64,000 nt of DNA. Source: Luteimonas rhizosphaerae (GTDB lineage: Bacteria > Pseudomonadota > Gammaproteobacteria > Xanthomonadales > Xanthomonadaceae). Shown here piece by piece: positions 9,558 to 18,378 of the stretch (the first letter of the stretch is position 1; each line of letters opens with the position of its first letter). The notes below the pieces were generated by a model. The model ran no database searches. It saw nothing but the letters and a program-made list of their open reading frames with translations, and was not told the DNA's origin. The translations under genes were made by a program, and so were the position numbers. Where the stretch lies: the NCBI RefSeq assembly GCF_002849595.1, contig NZ_NRQR01000011.1:1-64000 (forward strand), given 5' to 3'.

Positions 9558-10712
9558 ATGCATGACCTGTATCTCGGCCTGATCTCGGGCACCAGCGCCG
9601 ACGGCATCGATGCGGCGCTGGTCGCGTTCGACGATGCGTCGCCGTCCGGCCCGCACGCGCCCGCGCTGCGCGCCCGCCTGGTGTTCGGTCGGACCTATCC
9701 CTGGGAGACCGCGCTGCGCCGGCAGCTGGTCGCCCTCGGCCAGCAGGATGCCGCGCTGACGCTCGACGACCTCGGCGAACTCGACACCCGCATCGCCGAT
9801 GCCTTCGCGCAGGCCGCCTGCCAGTCGCTCGCCGACAGCGGCGTCGACCGCACGCAGGTCGCGGCGATCGGCTCGCACGGGCAGACACTGCGGCATCGCC
9901 CCCTGGGCCGCCACGGCGACGGTCGCTGGCCGTACACGGTGCAGCTCGGCGATCCCTCTCTGATCGCCGAGCGTTCCGGCCTGCGCACGGTCGCGGATTT
10001 CCGTCGCCGCGACGTCGCCGCCGGCGGTCACGGCGCGCCGCTGCTGCCGGCCCTGCACGCGGCGCTGCTGCAACGCTCCGGCGAAGACCGCGCGGTGCTG
10101 AATCTGGGCGGCATCGGCAACCTCACCCTGCTGCCCGGTGACGGCGGCCCGGTGCGCGGGTTCGATACCGGACCGGCGAACGGCCTGATGGATGCCTGGT
10201 GCCTGCGCCACACCGGCGCGGCCTTCGACCGCGATGGCGCACTGGCCGCGCGCGGCCGGGTCGACGCGGCGCTGCTCGCGCGCCTGCGCGCCGATCCCTG
10301 GTTCGCGCTGCCGCCGCCGAAATCCACCGGTCGCGACCAGTTCCATCTCGGCTGGGTGGAGGCGGCGCTCGGGCACGACGCGTCCGCCGCCGACGTCCAG
10401 GCGACGCTGCTGGCATTGAGCGCGGCGACCATCGCCGACGCGCTGCACGCGGCGCAGCCGGCGACCACGCGTCTGATCGCCTGCGGCGGCGGCGTGCACA
10501 ACGGGGCGCTGATGCGCGGCCTGGCCGAGGCGTTGCCCGGCGTCATCGTCGAGTCGACGGCCGCGCACGGCCTCGATCCCGATTACGTCGAAGCGATGGG
10601 CTTCGCCTGGCTGGCGCGGCAGACCGTGTGCGGCCTGCCGGGCAATCTGCCTTCGGTCAGCGGCGCCGCCGGCCCGCGGATCCTCGGCGGCATCTTTCCC
10701 GCGAGCGACTGA
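9558..10712 (+). CDS. anmK: Anhydro-N-acetylmuramic acid kinase
   Basis: A 384-residue sugar kinase of the AnmK family. It converts anhydro-MurNAc from murein turnover to MurNAc-6-phosphate in the cytoplasm. Seen: the N-terminal [15 protein letters not shown] (usually GLMSGTSLDGID), [19 protein letters not shown], and [13 protein letters not shown] with the catalytic Asp. It begins 64 bases after the M23 endopeptidase stop, so release and recycling of cell-wall material are encoded side by side. The muropeptide permease ampG lies just beyond on the opposite strand. Confidence 0.96.
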   Translation: MHDLYLGLISGTSADGIDAALVAFDDASPSGPHAPALRARLVFGRTYPWETALRRQLVALGQQDAALTLDDLGELDTRIADAFAQAACQSLADSGVDRTQVAAIGSHGQTLRHRPLGRHGDGRWPYTVQLGDPSLIAERSGLRTVADFRRRDVAAGGHGAPLLPALHAALLQRSGEDRAVLNLGGIGNLTLLPGDGGPVRGFDTGPANGLMDAWCLRHTGAAFDRDGALAARGRVDAALLARLRADPWFALPPPKSTGRDQFHLGWVEAALGHDASAADVQATLLALSAATIADALHAAQPATTRLIACGGGVHNGALMRGLAEALPGVIVESTAAHGLDPDYVEAMGFAWLARQTVCGLPGNLPSVSGAAGPRILGGIFPASD

Positions 10713-10745
10713 CGGCGTTCTGCCGTCGCGCGATCCACGCCCGTT

Positions 10746-11018
10746 TCAGCGGGCCGGCGCCGCCATGCGGTCGTCGTGGCGACCGATCATCGCGAAACCG
10801 GCGTCGTCGGGCACCTGCTCCATCGCGCGGATGGCCTCGCGCAGCGCGTCGGATTCGGCCGGCGCGAAGTCGCGCGCATCGTCGCCCAGCACCGCGTGCA
10901 GGCCCTTGTCGAGCAGCACGTGCAGCGTGCGCGACTGGCTCCAGCCGTTGGCGGCGGCGACGCGCTCAATGCGCTCCACCAGGGACGGGTCGGGATCGCG
11001 GAGGACGAGTTCGATCAT
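10746..11018 (-). CDS. Small ribbon-helix-helix-like protein downstream of ampG
   Basis: A 90-residue protein of unknown function. Residues 10-45 (PSLVERIERVAAANGWSQ and onward) look like the helical half of a ribbon-helix-helix or antitoxin-type DNA-binding fold: a short strand MIELVLRD followed by two amphipathic helices. No toxin gene adjoins it. The ATG overlaps the ampG stop by 4 bases (ATGA), so it is the third gene of an xthA-ampG operon. A regulatory role is inference only. Confidence 0.68.
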   Translation of the reverse strand: MIELVLRDPDPSLVERIERVAAANGWSQSRTLHVLLDKGLHAVLGDDARDFAPAESDALREAIRAMEQVPDDAGFAMIGRHDDRMAAPAR

Positions 11019-12346
11019 GGGACGGCGTGTTCGCCAGCTTCCTGCTGCGGGGTTTCCTTGATACGCCGCCACAGCCACGCAAGCAAGGCCAGTGTCGGCA
11101 GCACGGTCAGCGCACTCAGCAGGAAGAACGTCGAGTACGAGCTCGCCTGCACCAGGTAACCGGACACGCCCCCGGCGAACTTGCCCGGCAGGTTCGCCAG
11201 CGACACCAGCAGGGCGAACTGGGTCGCGGTGAAGTTGCGATCGGTCAGCGACGACATGAACGCGATCAGCACGACGCCGGCGAAGCCCTGGAACAGGTTG
11301 TCGGCGGAGATCGCGGCGTAGAACGCCCAGATCTGGCCCGGGTACTGCGCCATCAGCAGGAAGGCGAGGTTCGACAGCGCCACGCCGAGCGTCGCGACCA
11401 GCAGCATGCGCCGGAACCCGAACGCCGCGACCGCGAGGCCGCCGGCGAACGCGCCGGCGATGCCCATCCACACGCCGAAGAGTTTCGACACCGTGGCGAT
11501 GTCGGCCTTGCTGTACCCCGAGTCGAGATAGAACGGCCCCGACATCACGCCGATCACCTGGTCGGGGAACTTGAACAGACCGACGAACAGCAGCAGGGCC
11601 AGGCCGAGCGCCACGCCGTTGCCGGTGAAGAAGCTCGAGAACGGCTGCCAGAACGCGCCGATGAAATCGATCCGGCGCACGACCGTCGATTCCGGCGCGA
11701 CCGGCTCGCGGCACAGCAGCGTCGTCGCGATCGGCAGCACCATCAGCGACGCCATCGCCAGATACGCCCATACCCAGTCGCGGTATTCGGCGAGGTACAG
11801 CGCGCCGGCGCCGGCCAGGATCAGGCCGAAGCGGTAGCCCAGCGTGTAGGTCGCCGCGAGCGCCGCCTGCGCGTTCGCCGGTGCCACTTCGATACGGTAG
11901 GCGTCGACGACGGAATCCTGGGTCGCGCCGGCGAACGAGGCCAGCAGCACCCAGCCGACCAGCGGGCCGACACCGAGACCGGGCCGGGTGAACGCCAGCG
12001 CCACCAGCGCCAGCAGCACGACGACCTGCGAGGCCAGCAGCCACGAGCGACGCCGGCCGAGGAACGCGGTCAGCGGAAACGCGTAGCGATCGATCAGCGG
12101 CGCCCACAGGAACTTCAGCAGGTAGAAGAAGCTCGCCAGGCTGATCAGGCCGATGCTGCCGAGATCCAGTCCCACGTCGCGCAGTCGCGTCGACAGGGTC
12201 TGCGACGCGATCAGCAGGAACGGCAGGCCGCTGCCGAAACCGAGGAACAGCATCGTCATCGCCGACGGCGTGGCGAACGCACGGCGGATGCCGCGCCAGC
12301 CCTTGTACGAGACCGGTGCCTCCGCGGCGCCCGCCGGCTGGCTCAT
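11015..12346 (-). CDS. ampG: AmpG-family muropeptide MFS transporter
   Basis: A 443-residue major facilitator with about 12-14 hydrophobic segments. AmpG proteins carry GlcNAc-anhydroMurNAc peptides across the inner membrane for recycling. Family marks include the start of the first helix LGFGSGLPFLLIASQTLSTRL, FLWAPLIDRY in the loop after helix 2, and FLGRRRSWLL. The start at 12346 gives 29 soluble residues before helix 1, and its ATG overlaps the xthA stop (ATGA). Proximity to anmK supports the muropeptide substrate. The stop overlaps the start of the small downstream gene. Confidence 0.92.
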   Translation of the reverse strand: MSQPAGAAEAPVSYKGWRGIRRAFATPSAMTMLFLGFGSGLPFLLIASQTLSTRLRDVGLDLGSIGLISLASFFYLLKFLWAPLIDRYAFPLTAFLGRRRSWLLASQVVVLLALVALAFTRPGLGVGPLVGWVLLASFAGATQDSVVDAYRIEVAPANAQAALAATYTLGYRFGLILAGAGALYLAEYRDWVWAYLAMASLMVLPIATTLLCREPVAPESTVVRRIDFIGAFWQPFSSFFTGNGVALGLALLLFVGLFKFPDQVIGVMSGPFYLDSGYSKADIATVSKLFGVWMGIAGAFAGGLAVAAFGFRRMLLVATLGVALSNLAFLLMAQYPGQIWAFYAAISADNLFQGFAGVVLIAFMSSLTDRNFTATQFALLVSLANLPGKFAGGVSGYLVQASSYSTFFLLSALTVLPTLALLAWLWRRIKETPQQEAGEHAVP

Positions 12347-13161
12347 GCGCGGTAGTCCACGACGAGCGGCGCGTGATCGGAGAACCGCGGCTCGGGATGC
12401 ACCGACACCGCGCGCACGCGGTCGCGCAGCGACGGGGTGATGAACTGGTAGTCGATGCGCCAACCGACATCGTTGGCGCGCGCGGCGCCGCGATTGCTCC
12501 ACCAGGTGTACTCGGGCGCATCGGGACGCAGCACGCGCAGCGCGTCGAGCCAGCCGGTCGCCGGCGGCTCGACCAGTCCGTCGCCGCAGGTGTCGCCGAT
12601 CATGCCGTTGAGCCACGCGCGCTCGGGCGGCGTGCAGCCGGAATTCTTCTGGTTGCTGGTCCAGTTCTTGATGTCGTGGCGCGCGCGCACGATGTTCCAG
12701 TCGCCGCACAGCACGTAGTCGCGACCGCTGGCCAGCCAGTCGTCGAGGATGGGCTTGAGCCAGTCCATGACCTCGAACTTGAAGCCCTGGCGCAGCTCGC
12801 CCGACGACCCCGAGGGAATGTAGAACGACACCACGCTGAGATTGCCGAAGCGCGCTTCGATGTAGCGGCCTTCCTCGTCGAACGGCGCCCAGCCGAGCGC
12901 GGTGCGGATCTCGTCGGGTTCCTGGCGGGCGTAGATCGCCACGCCGCTGTAGCCCTTCTTCGTCGTCGCATCACGGAACCAGGCGCGGTAGCCGGGCGGC
13001 AGGAAATCCGCATGCAGGCCGTCGGTGCCGGCCAGCTGGTGTTCCTGGGCTTTGGTCTCCTGCATGCACAGCACGTCGGCGTCCTGCTGGACGAACCAGT
13101 CGAAGAAGCCCTTCTTCGCGGCGGAGCGCACGCCATTGGCGTTGAAACTGACGATCTTCAT
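12343..13161 (-). CDS. xthA: Exodeoxyribonuclease III
   Basis: A 272-residue AP endonuclease/3'-exonuclease of the ExoIII/APE1 family, acting in base-excision repair. Motifs in order: MKIVSFNANGVR at the N-terminus, CMQETKAQEHQ with the metal Glu, GYSGVAIYAR, CGDWNIVRA with the catalytic Asp-Asn, and the C-terminal SDHAPLVVDY with the Asp-His pair. I chose the start at 13161 because MKIVSFN is the family N-terminus; the open frame continues upstream without conserved sequence. It is the first gene of the overlapping xthA-ampG-small protein operon. Confidence 0.95.
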   Translation of the reverse strand: MKIVSFNANGVRSAAKKGFFDWFVQQDADVLCMQETKAQEHQLAGTDGLHADFLPPGYRAWFRDATTKKGYSGVAIYARQEPDEIRTALGWAPFDEEGRYIEARFGNLSVVSFYIPSGSSGELRQGFKFEVMDWLKPILDDWLASGRDYVLCGDWNIVRARHDIKNWTSNQKNSGCTPPERAWLNGMIGDTCGDGLVEPPATGWLDALRVLRPDAPEYTWWSNRGAARANDVGWRIDYQFITPSLRDRVRAVSVHPEPRFSDHAPLVVDYRA

Positions 13162-13245
13162 GCAGGCCCGGGGGAGCGTGATTCCGGCGCCAAGCCTAAC
13201 GGATTCGTGCCGCGCCCCGCAGCGGCGGCGCCGTATGCTGGACCG

Positions 13246-13758
13246 ATGTCGTCCGCGCCTGCCCTCCTCGTGCGGCCCGCCTCGCCCGGCGACGCCGCGG
13301 CCGCGAAACGCCTCGTGCTGACGCCCGAACAGGTGGTCTACGCCGGCGATCTCGCGTTCCAGATCGACAACGCGCGCGCCGCGCCCGACAGCGATGCGAT
13401 GGTCGTGCGGGTCGGCGACCGCGTGATCGGGTTCTACCGGCTCGACTACCTGCAGACGGTCGACGCCCGGCGCAATGTCGACCGCAGCACGGTCACGTTG
13501 CGCTCGTTCGCGCTCGACCTCGCGTGGCAGGGACGCGGGCTGGGCCGCGCGGCGCTCGCCGCGTGCTGTCTGGATCTCGCGTTGCGGCATCCCGAACGCA
13601 GCCGGCTGGCGCTCAACGTGCACGTGCGCAATACCGTCGCCCGGCGCGTGTACCGGCGCGCCGGTTTCGTCGAGACGGGCACGTCGCTGACCGGCGGCAG
13701 CGCCGGCCCGCAGTGCCTGCTGTTGCGCCCGCTCGGCATGGGACAATGGCCGCCATGA
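13246..13758 (+). CDS. GNAT family N-acetyltransferase
   Basis: A 170-residue Gcn5-related acetyltransferase. The acetyl-CoA site is [15 protein letters not shown] (motif A, Q/RxxGxG/A), followed by [22 protein letters not shown], the usual motif B with the Asn and Tyr. The substrate is unknown. Its stop overlaps the pyrE start (ATGA), so the two genes are translationally linked. It diverges from xthA with about 85 bases between starts. Confidence 0.9.
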   Translation: MSSAPALLVRPASPGDAAAAKRLVLTPEQVVYAGDLAFQIDNARAAPDSDAMVVRVGDRVIGFYRLDYLQTVDARRNVDRSTVTLRSFALDLAWQGRGLGRAALAACCLDLALRHPERSRLALNVHVRNTVARRVYRRAGFVETGTSLTGGSAGPQCLLLRPLGMGQWPP

Positions 13759-14414
13759 CCGACCATCGCACCCGTTTTCTGCAGCTGGCCCTGGAGGCCG
13801 ACGCCCTGCGCTTCGGCGAATTCACCCTGAAGTCGGGCCGCGTCAGCCCATATTTCTTCAATGCCGGCCGCTTCGATTCCGGCGCGGCGCTGGCGACGCT
13901 GGCCGGCTGCTACGCCGATGCCGTCGATGCCGCGGGCCTCGACTTCGACCTGCTGTTCGGCCCCGCCTACAAGGGCATCCCGCTGGCGACGGCGCTGGCC
14001 TGCGCCTACGCCGGCCGCGGCCGCGACCTGCCGCTGGCGTTCAACCGCAAGGAGGCCAAGGCGCATGGCGAGGGCGGCACGCTGATCGGCGCGCCACTGG
14101 CCGGCCGCCGCGCCCTGATCGTCGACGACGTGATCACCGCCGGCACCGCGATCCGCGAGGCGCTGGGCATCATCGCGGCCGCCGGCGGCACCGTCGCCGG
14201 CATCGTCATCGCCCTCGACCGCCAGGAGCGCATCGCCGACGACAGCCGGCTGTCGGCCGCGCAGCAGGTCGCGCGCGACCACGGCGTGCCGGTGGTGGCG
14301 ATCGCGAGCCTCTCGGACCTGCTTGCGTTTGCCGGTGAAAGCGCGACACTGGCGGCCGAACGCGACCGGCTGCTGGCCTACCGCGAACGCCATGGCAGCG
14401 ACACGCCGGGCTGA
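13755..14414 (+). CDS. pyrE: Orotate phosphoribosyltransferase
   Basis: A 219-residue type I phosphoribosyltransferase that makes OMP from orotate and PRPP in pyrimidine synthesis. Seen: [14 protein letters not shown] near the N-terminus, [23 protein letters not shown] (catalytic flexible loop) and the PRPP motif [17 protein letters not shown]. An in-frame ATG three codons upstream (13746) is an alternative start. It is coupled to the preceding GNAT gene by a 4-base overlap. Confidence 0.97.
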   Translation: MTDHRTRFLQLALEADALRFGEFTLKSGRVSPYFFNAGRFDSGAALATLAGCYADAVDAAGLDFDLLFGPAYKGIPLATALACAYAGRGRDLPLAFNRKEAKAHGEGGTLIGAPLAGRRALIVDDVITAGTAIREALGIIAAAGGTVAGIVIALDRQERIADDSRLSAAQQVARDHGVPVVAIASLSDLLAFAGESATLAAERDRLLAYRERHGSDTPG

Positions 14415-14447
14415 CTTCCACCTTCGGCCGATCAGGGGACGGACGAA

Positions 14448-15056
14448 ATGAAACTGCAGGCACGACTGGCCGGCTGCATGCTGGCAGTGATCGCGACGAC
14501 CGCGATCGCGCAGAAGGAAGAGCGCAAGGTCTACTGCTGGAACGAAGGCGGCCGCCGGGTCTGCGGTGATGCCCTGCCGGCGCGCGCGGTGGACGCCGCC
14601 CGCACCGAAGTGGCGCGCGCACCGACCGCCGACGAGCGCGATGCCGCCGCCGCGGCCGAGCAGCTCGCGCGCAGCGCCGCGGACGAGCGCGCCGCGCAGC
14701 AGCGCCGCGAGCTGGCGATGGTCGAGTCCTACGCCACCGAAGCCGACCTGCGCCGCGCCTATGGCGAACGCATCGTGCTGGTGGAGGAAGGCCTGAAGAC
14801 CTCGCACATGGGCGTCACCGGCCTGCGCACCAGCCTGCTGTCGCTGCTGCGCCAGGCGGGCGACCTCGAACTGCAGACGAAGCCGGTCGGCGCGCCGCTG
14901 CGCGAGAGCATCCGCAGCCAGCGGTCGGACCTGCAGCGCCAGCTGGCGATCCTCGACCAGCAGCTCGGCGAGCAGGCCGAACTCGACAGCGACCTCGAGG
15001 CCGCGCTCGCGCGTTACCGCGAACTCAAGCAGCCGGCGGCCACCACCCGCGACTGA
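14448..15056 (+). CDS. Periplasmic coiled-coil protein, DUF4124-like N-terminus
   Basis: A 202-residue protein of unknown function. A signal peptide covers residues 1-21 (CMLAVIATTAIAQ). The mature start (RKVYCWNEGGRRVCGDALPA) resembles the short DUF4124 motif (tryptophan plus a paired Cys region) seen in many xanthomonad envelope proteins. The rest is Ala/Glu/Arg/Gln-rich and predicted to be a long helical coiled coil, ending in repeated Leu/Gln heptads (LQRQLAILDQQLGEQ). A purine-rich ribosome site (GGGGACGGA) precedes the ATG. It lies between pyrE and uppP on the same strand. Confidence 0.72.
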   Translation: MKLQARLAGCMLAVIATTAIAQKEERKVYCWNEGGRRVCGDALPARAVDAARTEVARAPTADERDAAAAAEQLARSAADERAAQQRRELAMVESYATEADLRRAYGERIVLVEEGLKTSHMGVTGLRTSLLSLLRQAGDLELQTKPVGAPLRESIRSQRSDLQRQLAILDQQLGEQAELDSDLEAALARYRELKQPAATTRD

Positions 15057-15125
15057 CGCCGCGCATCGGACGCGTTACCGGCGCTCGCGTATCCTTGCGC
15101 GTCGTTCGTTTTTCCGCGAGTCGTC

Positions 15126-15920
15126 GTGTCCGATCCGATCTCCGCCCTGCTCCTCGGCATCATCGAGGGACTGACCGAATTCCTGCCGGTCTCGAGCACC
15201 GGCCACCTGCTGATCGCCCAGCACTGGCTCGGCGCCCGCTCCGATTTCTTCAACATCGTCATCCAGGCGGGCGCGATCGTCGCGATCACGCTGGTGTTCC
15301 GCCAGCGCATCTGGGCATTGACCACGGGCCTGCGCGAGCCGGCCAACCGCGACTACGCGATGAAGATCGCCGCGGCGTTCCTGGTCACCGCGCTGCTCGG
15401 CCTGCCGGTGCGGATGGCCGGCTGGGAGTTGCCGGAAACGGTGTCGCCGGTCGCCTGGGCGCTGATCATCGGCGGCATCTGGATGATCGTCGCCGAGCGG
15501 CTGTCGGAGCGTCGCGTCGGCGTCGCCGACGTGACCTGGACCGTGGCGATGCTGGTCGGCGTGGCGCAGGTCGTCGCGGGCGTGTTCCCCGGCACCTCGC
15601 GCTCGGCCGCCGCGATCTTCGTCGCGATGCTCGCCGGCCTCAGCAAGCGCTCGGCCGCGACCGAGTTCGTGTTCCTGGTCGGCATCCCGACGATGTTCGC
15701 CGCCAGCGCCTACGCCTTCCTCGAGCTGTGGCTCGACCAGGGCCTCGGCGAGGAAGTCTGGGGCGACGTCGCGATCGCCTTCGTCGCGGCGATGGTCACC
15801 GGTTTCATCGTCGTGAAATGGCTGCTCGGCTTCATCAAGCAGCACCGTTTCACCGGTTTCGCGGTGTACCGCATCCTGCTCGGCGCCGGCCTGCTGCTGC
15901 TGATGCCGCAGGGCGTCTGA
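15126..15920 (+). CDS. uppP: Undecaprenyl-diphosphate phosphatase
   Basis: A 264-residue integral membrane enzyme of the BacA/UppP family with about eight hydrophobic segments. It regenerates undecaprenyl phosphate for murein and other surface polymer synthesis, and high dosage is known to confer bacitracin resistance. Both catalytic signatures are present: EGLTEFLPVSSTGHLLI near residue 17 and FPGTSRSAAAIFVAML near residue 155. The start is a GTG at 15126; the protein begins one residue before the first conserved Asp. Confidence 0.96.
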   Translation: MSDPISALLLGIIEGLTEFLPVSSTGHLLIAQHWLGARSDFFNIVIQAGAIVAITLVFRQRIWALTTGLREPANRDYAMKIAAAFLVTALLGLPVRMAGWELPETVSPVAWALIIGGIWMIVAERLSERRVGVADVTWTVAMLVGVAQVVAGVFPGTSRSAAAIFVAMLAGLSKRSAATEFVFLVGIPTMFAASAYAFLELWLDQGLGEEVWGDVAIAFVAAMVTGFIVVKWLLGFIKQHRFTGFAVYRILLGAGLLLLMPQGV

Positions 15921-15968
15921 GACGCACGACGTCTCACGCCGGCCACGGCGGCGTCGCGGTCGACCGAC

Positions 15969-17279
15969 CTAGGACGCCTCGCGTCCGGCCGCGCGCCGGC
16001 AGTCGTGCGCGCGTTGCGCCAGCCAGTCGCGTTCGCGCGGATTGCGCGCCAGCGTCGCGGCGTGGTCGAACGCGAGGCCCGCTTCGGCATGCCGCGCGAG
16101 TTTCGCCAGCAGGTCGCCGCGCACGCCGGGCAGCAGGTGATAGCCGGCGAGTGCGGGCGCGTCCTGCAGGGCGTCGACCAGCGGCAGCGCCGCCTGCGGT
16201 CCGAACGCCATGCCGACCGCGACCGCTCGGTTGAGTTCGACGACCGGCGAGCCGGAACGCGCGGCGAGCTCGGCGTACAACGCGGCGATGCGGACCCAGT
16301 CGGTGTCGGCCGCGGTGGCGGCGCGCGCATGACAGGCCGCGATGGCCGCCTGCAGGCGGTAATGGCCCGGCGTCTCCGCAGCGGGCACCTGCAGCGCATC
16401 CGCGCGCGCCAGTGCAGCCAGGCCTTCGTCAATCAGCGCGCGATGCCAGCGACCGCGGTCCTGGTCGGGCAGCAGCACCGGCTGGCCGTCGGCATCGACC
16501 CGCGCGTCGAGCCGCGAGGCCTGCAGCGTCAGCAAGGCGAGCAGGCCGTGGACCTCGGCCTCGCGCGGCAGCAGCGCGGCCAGCAGCCGTGCGAGCCGGA
16601 TCGCCTCGGCGCACAGGTCGGGCCGCGCCCAGTCGTCGCCGCTGCTGGCGGCGTGGCCCTCGTTGAAGATCAGGTACAGCACGTTCGACACCGCGGCCAG
16701 GCGCGCCGGCAGTTCCGCGCGGCGCGGCACCTCGAACGGCGTGCCGGCCTTGGCGATCGTGCGCTTGGCGCGGACGATGCGCTGGGCGATCGTCGCTTCC
16801 GGCACCAGATACGCGCGCGCGATCTCGTCGGTGCGCAGGCCGCCGACCAGGCGCAGGGTCAGCGCGACCTGCGCCTCGGGCGACAGCACCGGATGGCAGG
16901 CGACGCAGATGAGCCGCAGCACGTCGTCGCCGATCTCGTCGTCGAGCGCGTCCTGCCCGCGCGCGTCGGCCTCGCGCTGCGCGTCCTCGATCTCGCGCGC
17001 GAGCTCGGCGTGCTTGGCGTCGAGCAGCGTCGCCCGGCGCAGGCGGTCGATCGCGCGGTGGCGCGCGGTCGTCATCAGCCACGCGCCCGGGTTGTCGGGC
17101 ATGCCGGCCTGCGGCCAGCGTTCCAGCGCGGCGACCAGCGCGTCCTGGGCCAGCTCCTCGGCGAGGTCGAGATCACGGACCAGCCGCATCAGGCCGCCGA
17201 CGATCTTCGCCATCTCGGTGCGGCAGACGTGTTCGATCGTGGCGTGCAGGTCGGGACGCATCGACGCCGATGTCAGCAT
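15969..17279 (-). CDS. ECF-type RNA polymerase sigma factor with C-terminal TPR-like domain (DUF6596)
   Basis: A 436-residue sigma factor. Region 2 lies near residues 15-85 (DLDLAEELAQDALVAALERWP, PGAWLMTTARHRAIDRLRR). Region 4 lies near 130-185 (VALTLRLVGGLRTDEIARAYLVPEATIAQRIVRAKRTI). The long C-terminal extension of about 230 residues contains FNEGHAA and repeated helices, as in the ECF42-like group with DUF6596. No anti-sigma gene is present. An in-frame ATG at 17261 is an equally good start. It follows two VOC genes by 70 bases; ECF42-like factors are usually paired with small YCII/DGPF or VOC proteins, so this looks like their regulator. Confidence 0.9.
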   Translation of the reverse strand: MLTSASMRPDLHATIEHVCRTEMAKIVGGLMRLVRDLDLAEELAQDALVAALERWPQAGMPDNPGAWLMTTARHRAIDRLRRATLLDAKHAELAREIEDAQREADARGQDALDDEIGDDVLRLICVACHPVLSPEAQVALTLRLVGGLRTDEIARAYLVPEATIAQRIVRAKRTIAKAGTPFEVPRRAELPARLAAVSNVLYLIFNEGHAASSGDDWARPDLCAEAIRLARLLAALLPREAEVHGLLALLTLQASRLDARVDADGQPVLLPDQDRGRWHRALIDEGLAALARADALQVPAAETPGHYRLQAAIAACHARAATAADTDWVRIAALYAELAARSGSPVVELNRAVAVGMAFGPQAALPLVDALQDAPALAGYHLLPGVRGDLLAKLARHAEAGLAFDHAATLARNPRERDWLAQRAHDCRRAAGREAS

Positions 17280-17349
17280 CGACGCCGCCCGCGTGCAAGT
17301 CGCGACGCAGCGCGGGAGACCGGCGGCCGGCAGGCTCCATCGGTCGTGC

Positions 17350-17754
17350 TCATGCCGCGGGCGGTGCGCCGGTCATGTGCATCAGCTCCCACAGATGGCC
17401 GTCGAGGTCCTCGAAACCGTGCTGGTACATGAAGCCGTGGTCGATCGCCTGCGCCGGCACGCGGCCTCCCGCAGCGCGGGCGCGGGCGACCATCGCATCG
17501 ACCTCGGCGCGGCTGTCCTGCGACAGGCACAGGATGACTTCGGTGCGGTCGCGTTCGCACAGCGGCCTGTCGGTGAAGGTCTGGAAGAACGGCGCGACGA
17601 GGAGCATCACGAAGATGTCCTCGCCGACGATCATGCAGGTCGCCTGTTCGTTGGTGAACGCCGGGTCGAACGTGAATCCGAGCGCGCCGAAGAAGGCGAC
17701 CGCGCGATCGAGATCGGCGACCGGCAGGTTGACGTAGAGCTGGGGCCTGGCCAT
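17350..17754 (-). CDS. VOC family protein (glyoxalase/extradiol fold)
   Basis: A 134-residue vicinal-oxygen-chelate fold protein. It starts with the typical NLPVADLDRAVAFFGALGF module and ends with GFEDLDGHLWELMHM, whose final Glu is the usual C-terminal metal ligand. This subtype includes uncharacterised lactoylglutathione lyase-like proteins; no substrate can be given. It is the middle gene of a minus-strand set (PhnB-like VOC, this gene, ECF sigma factor), 32 bases after the former. Confidence 0.88.
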   Translation of the reverse strand: MARPQLYVNLPVADLDRAVAFFGALGFTFDPAFTNEQATCMIVGEDIFVMLLVAPFFQTFTDRPLCERDRTEVILCLSQDSRAEVDAMVARARAAGGRVPAQAIDHGFMYQHGFEDLDGHLWELMHMTGAPPAA

Positions 17755-17786
17755 CGGTGTGTCCTGTCGAGAGGGAAGATCGAGGC

Positions 17787-18197
17787 TCAGCACGCCCTGG
17801 CGCGCAGCACCATCCAGCCGGTGCCGTAGCGGTCGACGAGCATGCCGAAGCGATGGGCGAAGAACGACTCGGCCATCGGCACGCGGATCTCGCCGTCCTC
17901 GGCGAGCGCGTCGAAGATGCGCTCGGCCTCGGCATCGCTGTCGACGTCGAGGCTGACGAACGTGTGCGGCGCATCCGGCAGCGGCATGCCGGGCGGCACG
18001 TCGGACCCCATCAGCGCGTGGTCGGCGACCGCGAGATGGGCGTGCATGATGCGCGCGGGATCGTGCGCGGCCGACTCGACGCACGCGGTGTCGTCGCCAT
18101 AGGGCATCAGCGTCGGCGCGCCGCCGAGGATCGCGGCGTAGCGCGAGAACGCGTCCGCACAGCGGCCGTCGAAATAGAGATAGGGGGTGATCTGCAT
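17787..18197 (-). CDS. PhnB-like VOC family protein
   Basis: A 136-residue VOC protein of the PhnB/YdcG type. Family marks are YLYFDGRCADAFSRYAAILGG at the N-terminus, IMHAHLAVADHALMGSD in the middle and FGMLVDRYGTGWMV at the end, which corresponds to the family's D.FG..W.. motif. Homologues are often annotated as 3-demethylubiquinone methyltransferase-like but lack a methyltransferase domain. I place the start at the ATG at 18197 (MQITPYL), preceded by a GGAGA-type site. It is the first gene of the VOC-VOC-sigma unit. Confidence 0.88.
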   Translation of the reverse strand: MQITPYLYFDGRCADAFSRYAAILGGAPTLMPYGDDTACVESAAHDPARIMHAHLAVADHALMGSDVPPGMPLPDAPHTFVSLDVDSDAEAERIFDALAEDGEIRVPMAESFFAHRFGMLVDRYGTGWMVLRARAC

Positions 18198-18378
18198 CGT
18201 GGTGGTCTCCGGATGGACGGGCGCGACCTGCGCCCTCGTCATGACGACGAACGGGACTGCCCGGAATCGACATCACGACCGCGAAGACTGAACGGCGCCG
18301 CGCGCCCACACGGCCTTGCCGACCCCGTCGGTAGGCTCCGCGCGTTCGATCCGAGTCCATTCCACGAGGAGAGCGCCG

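Noticed and set aside
10199-12355. Plus-strand open frame of 718 codons opposite ampG and anmK
   Set aside because: Low-complexity Arg/Gln/Glu composition, overlaps known genes in other frames.
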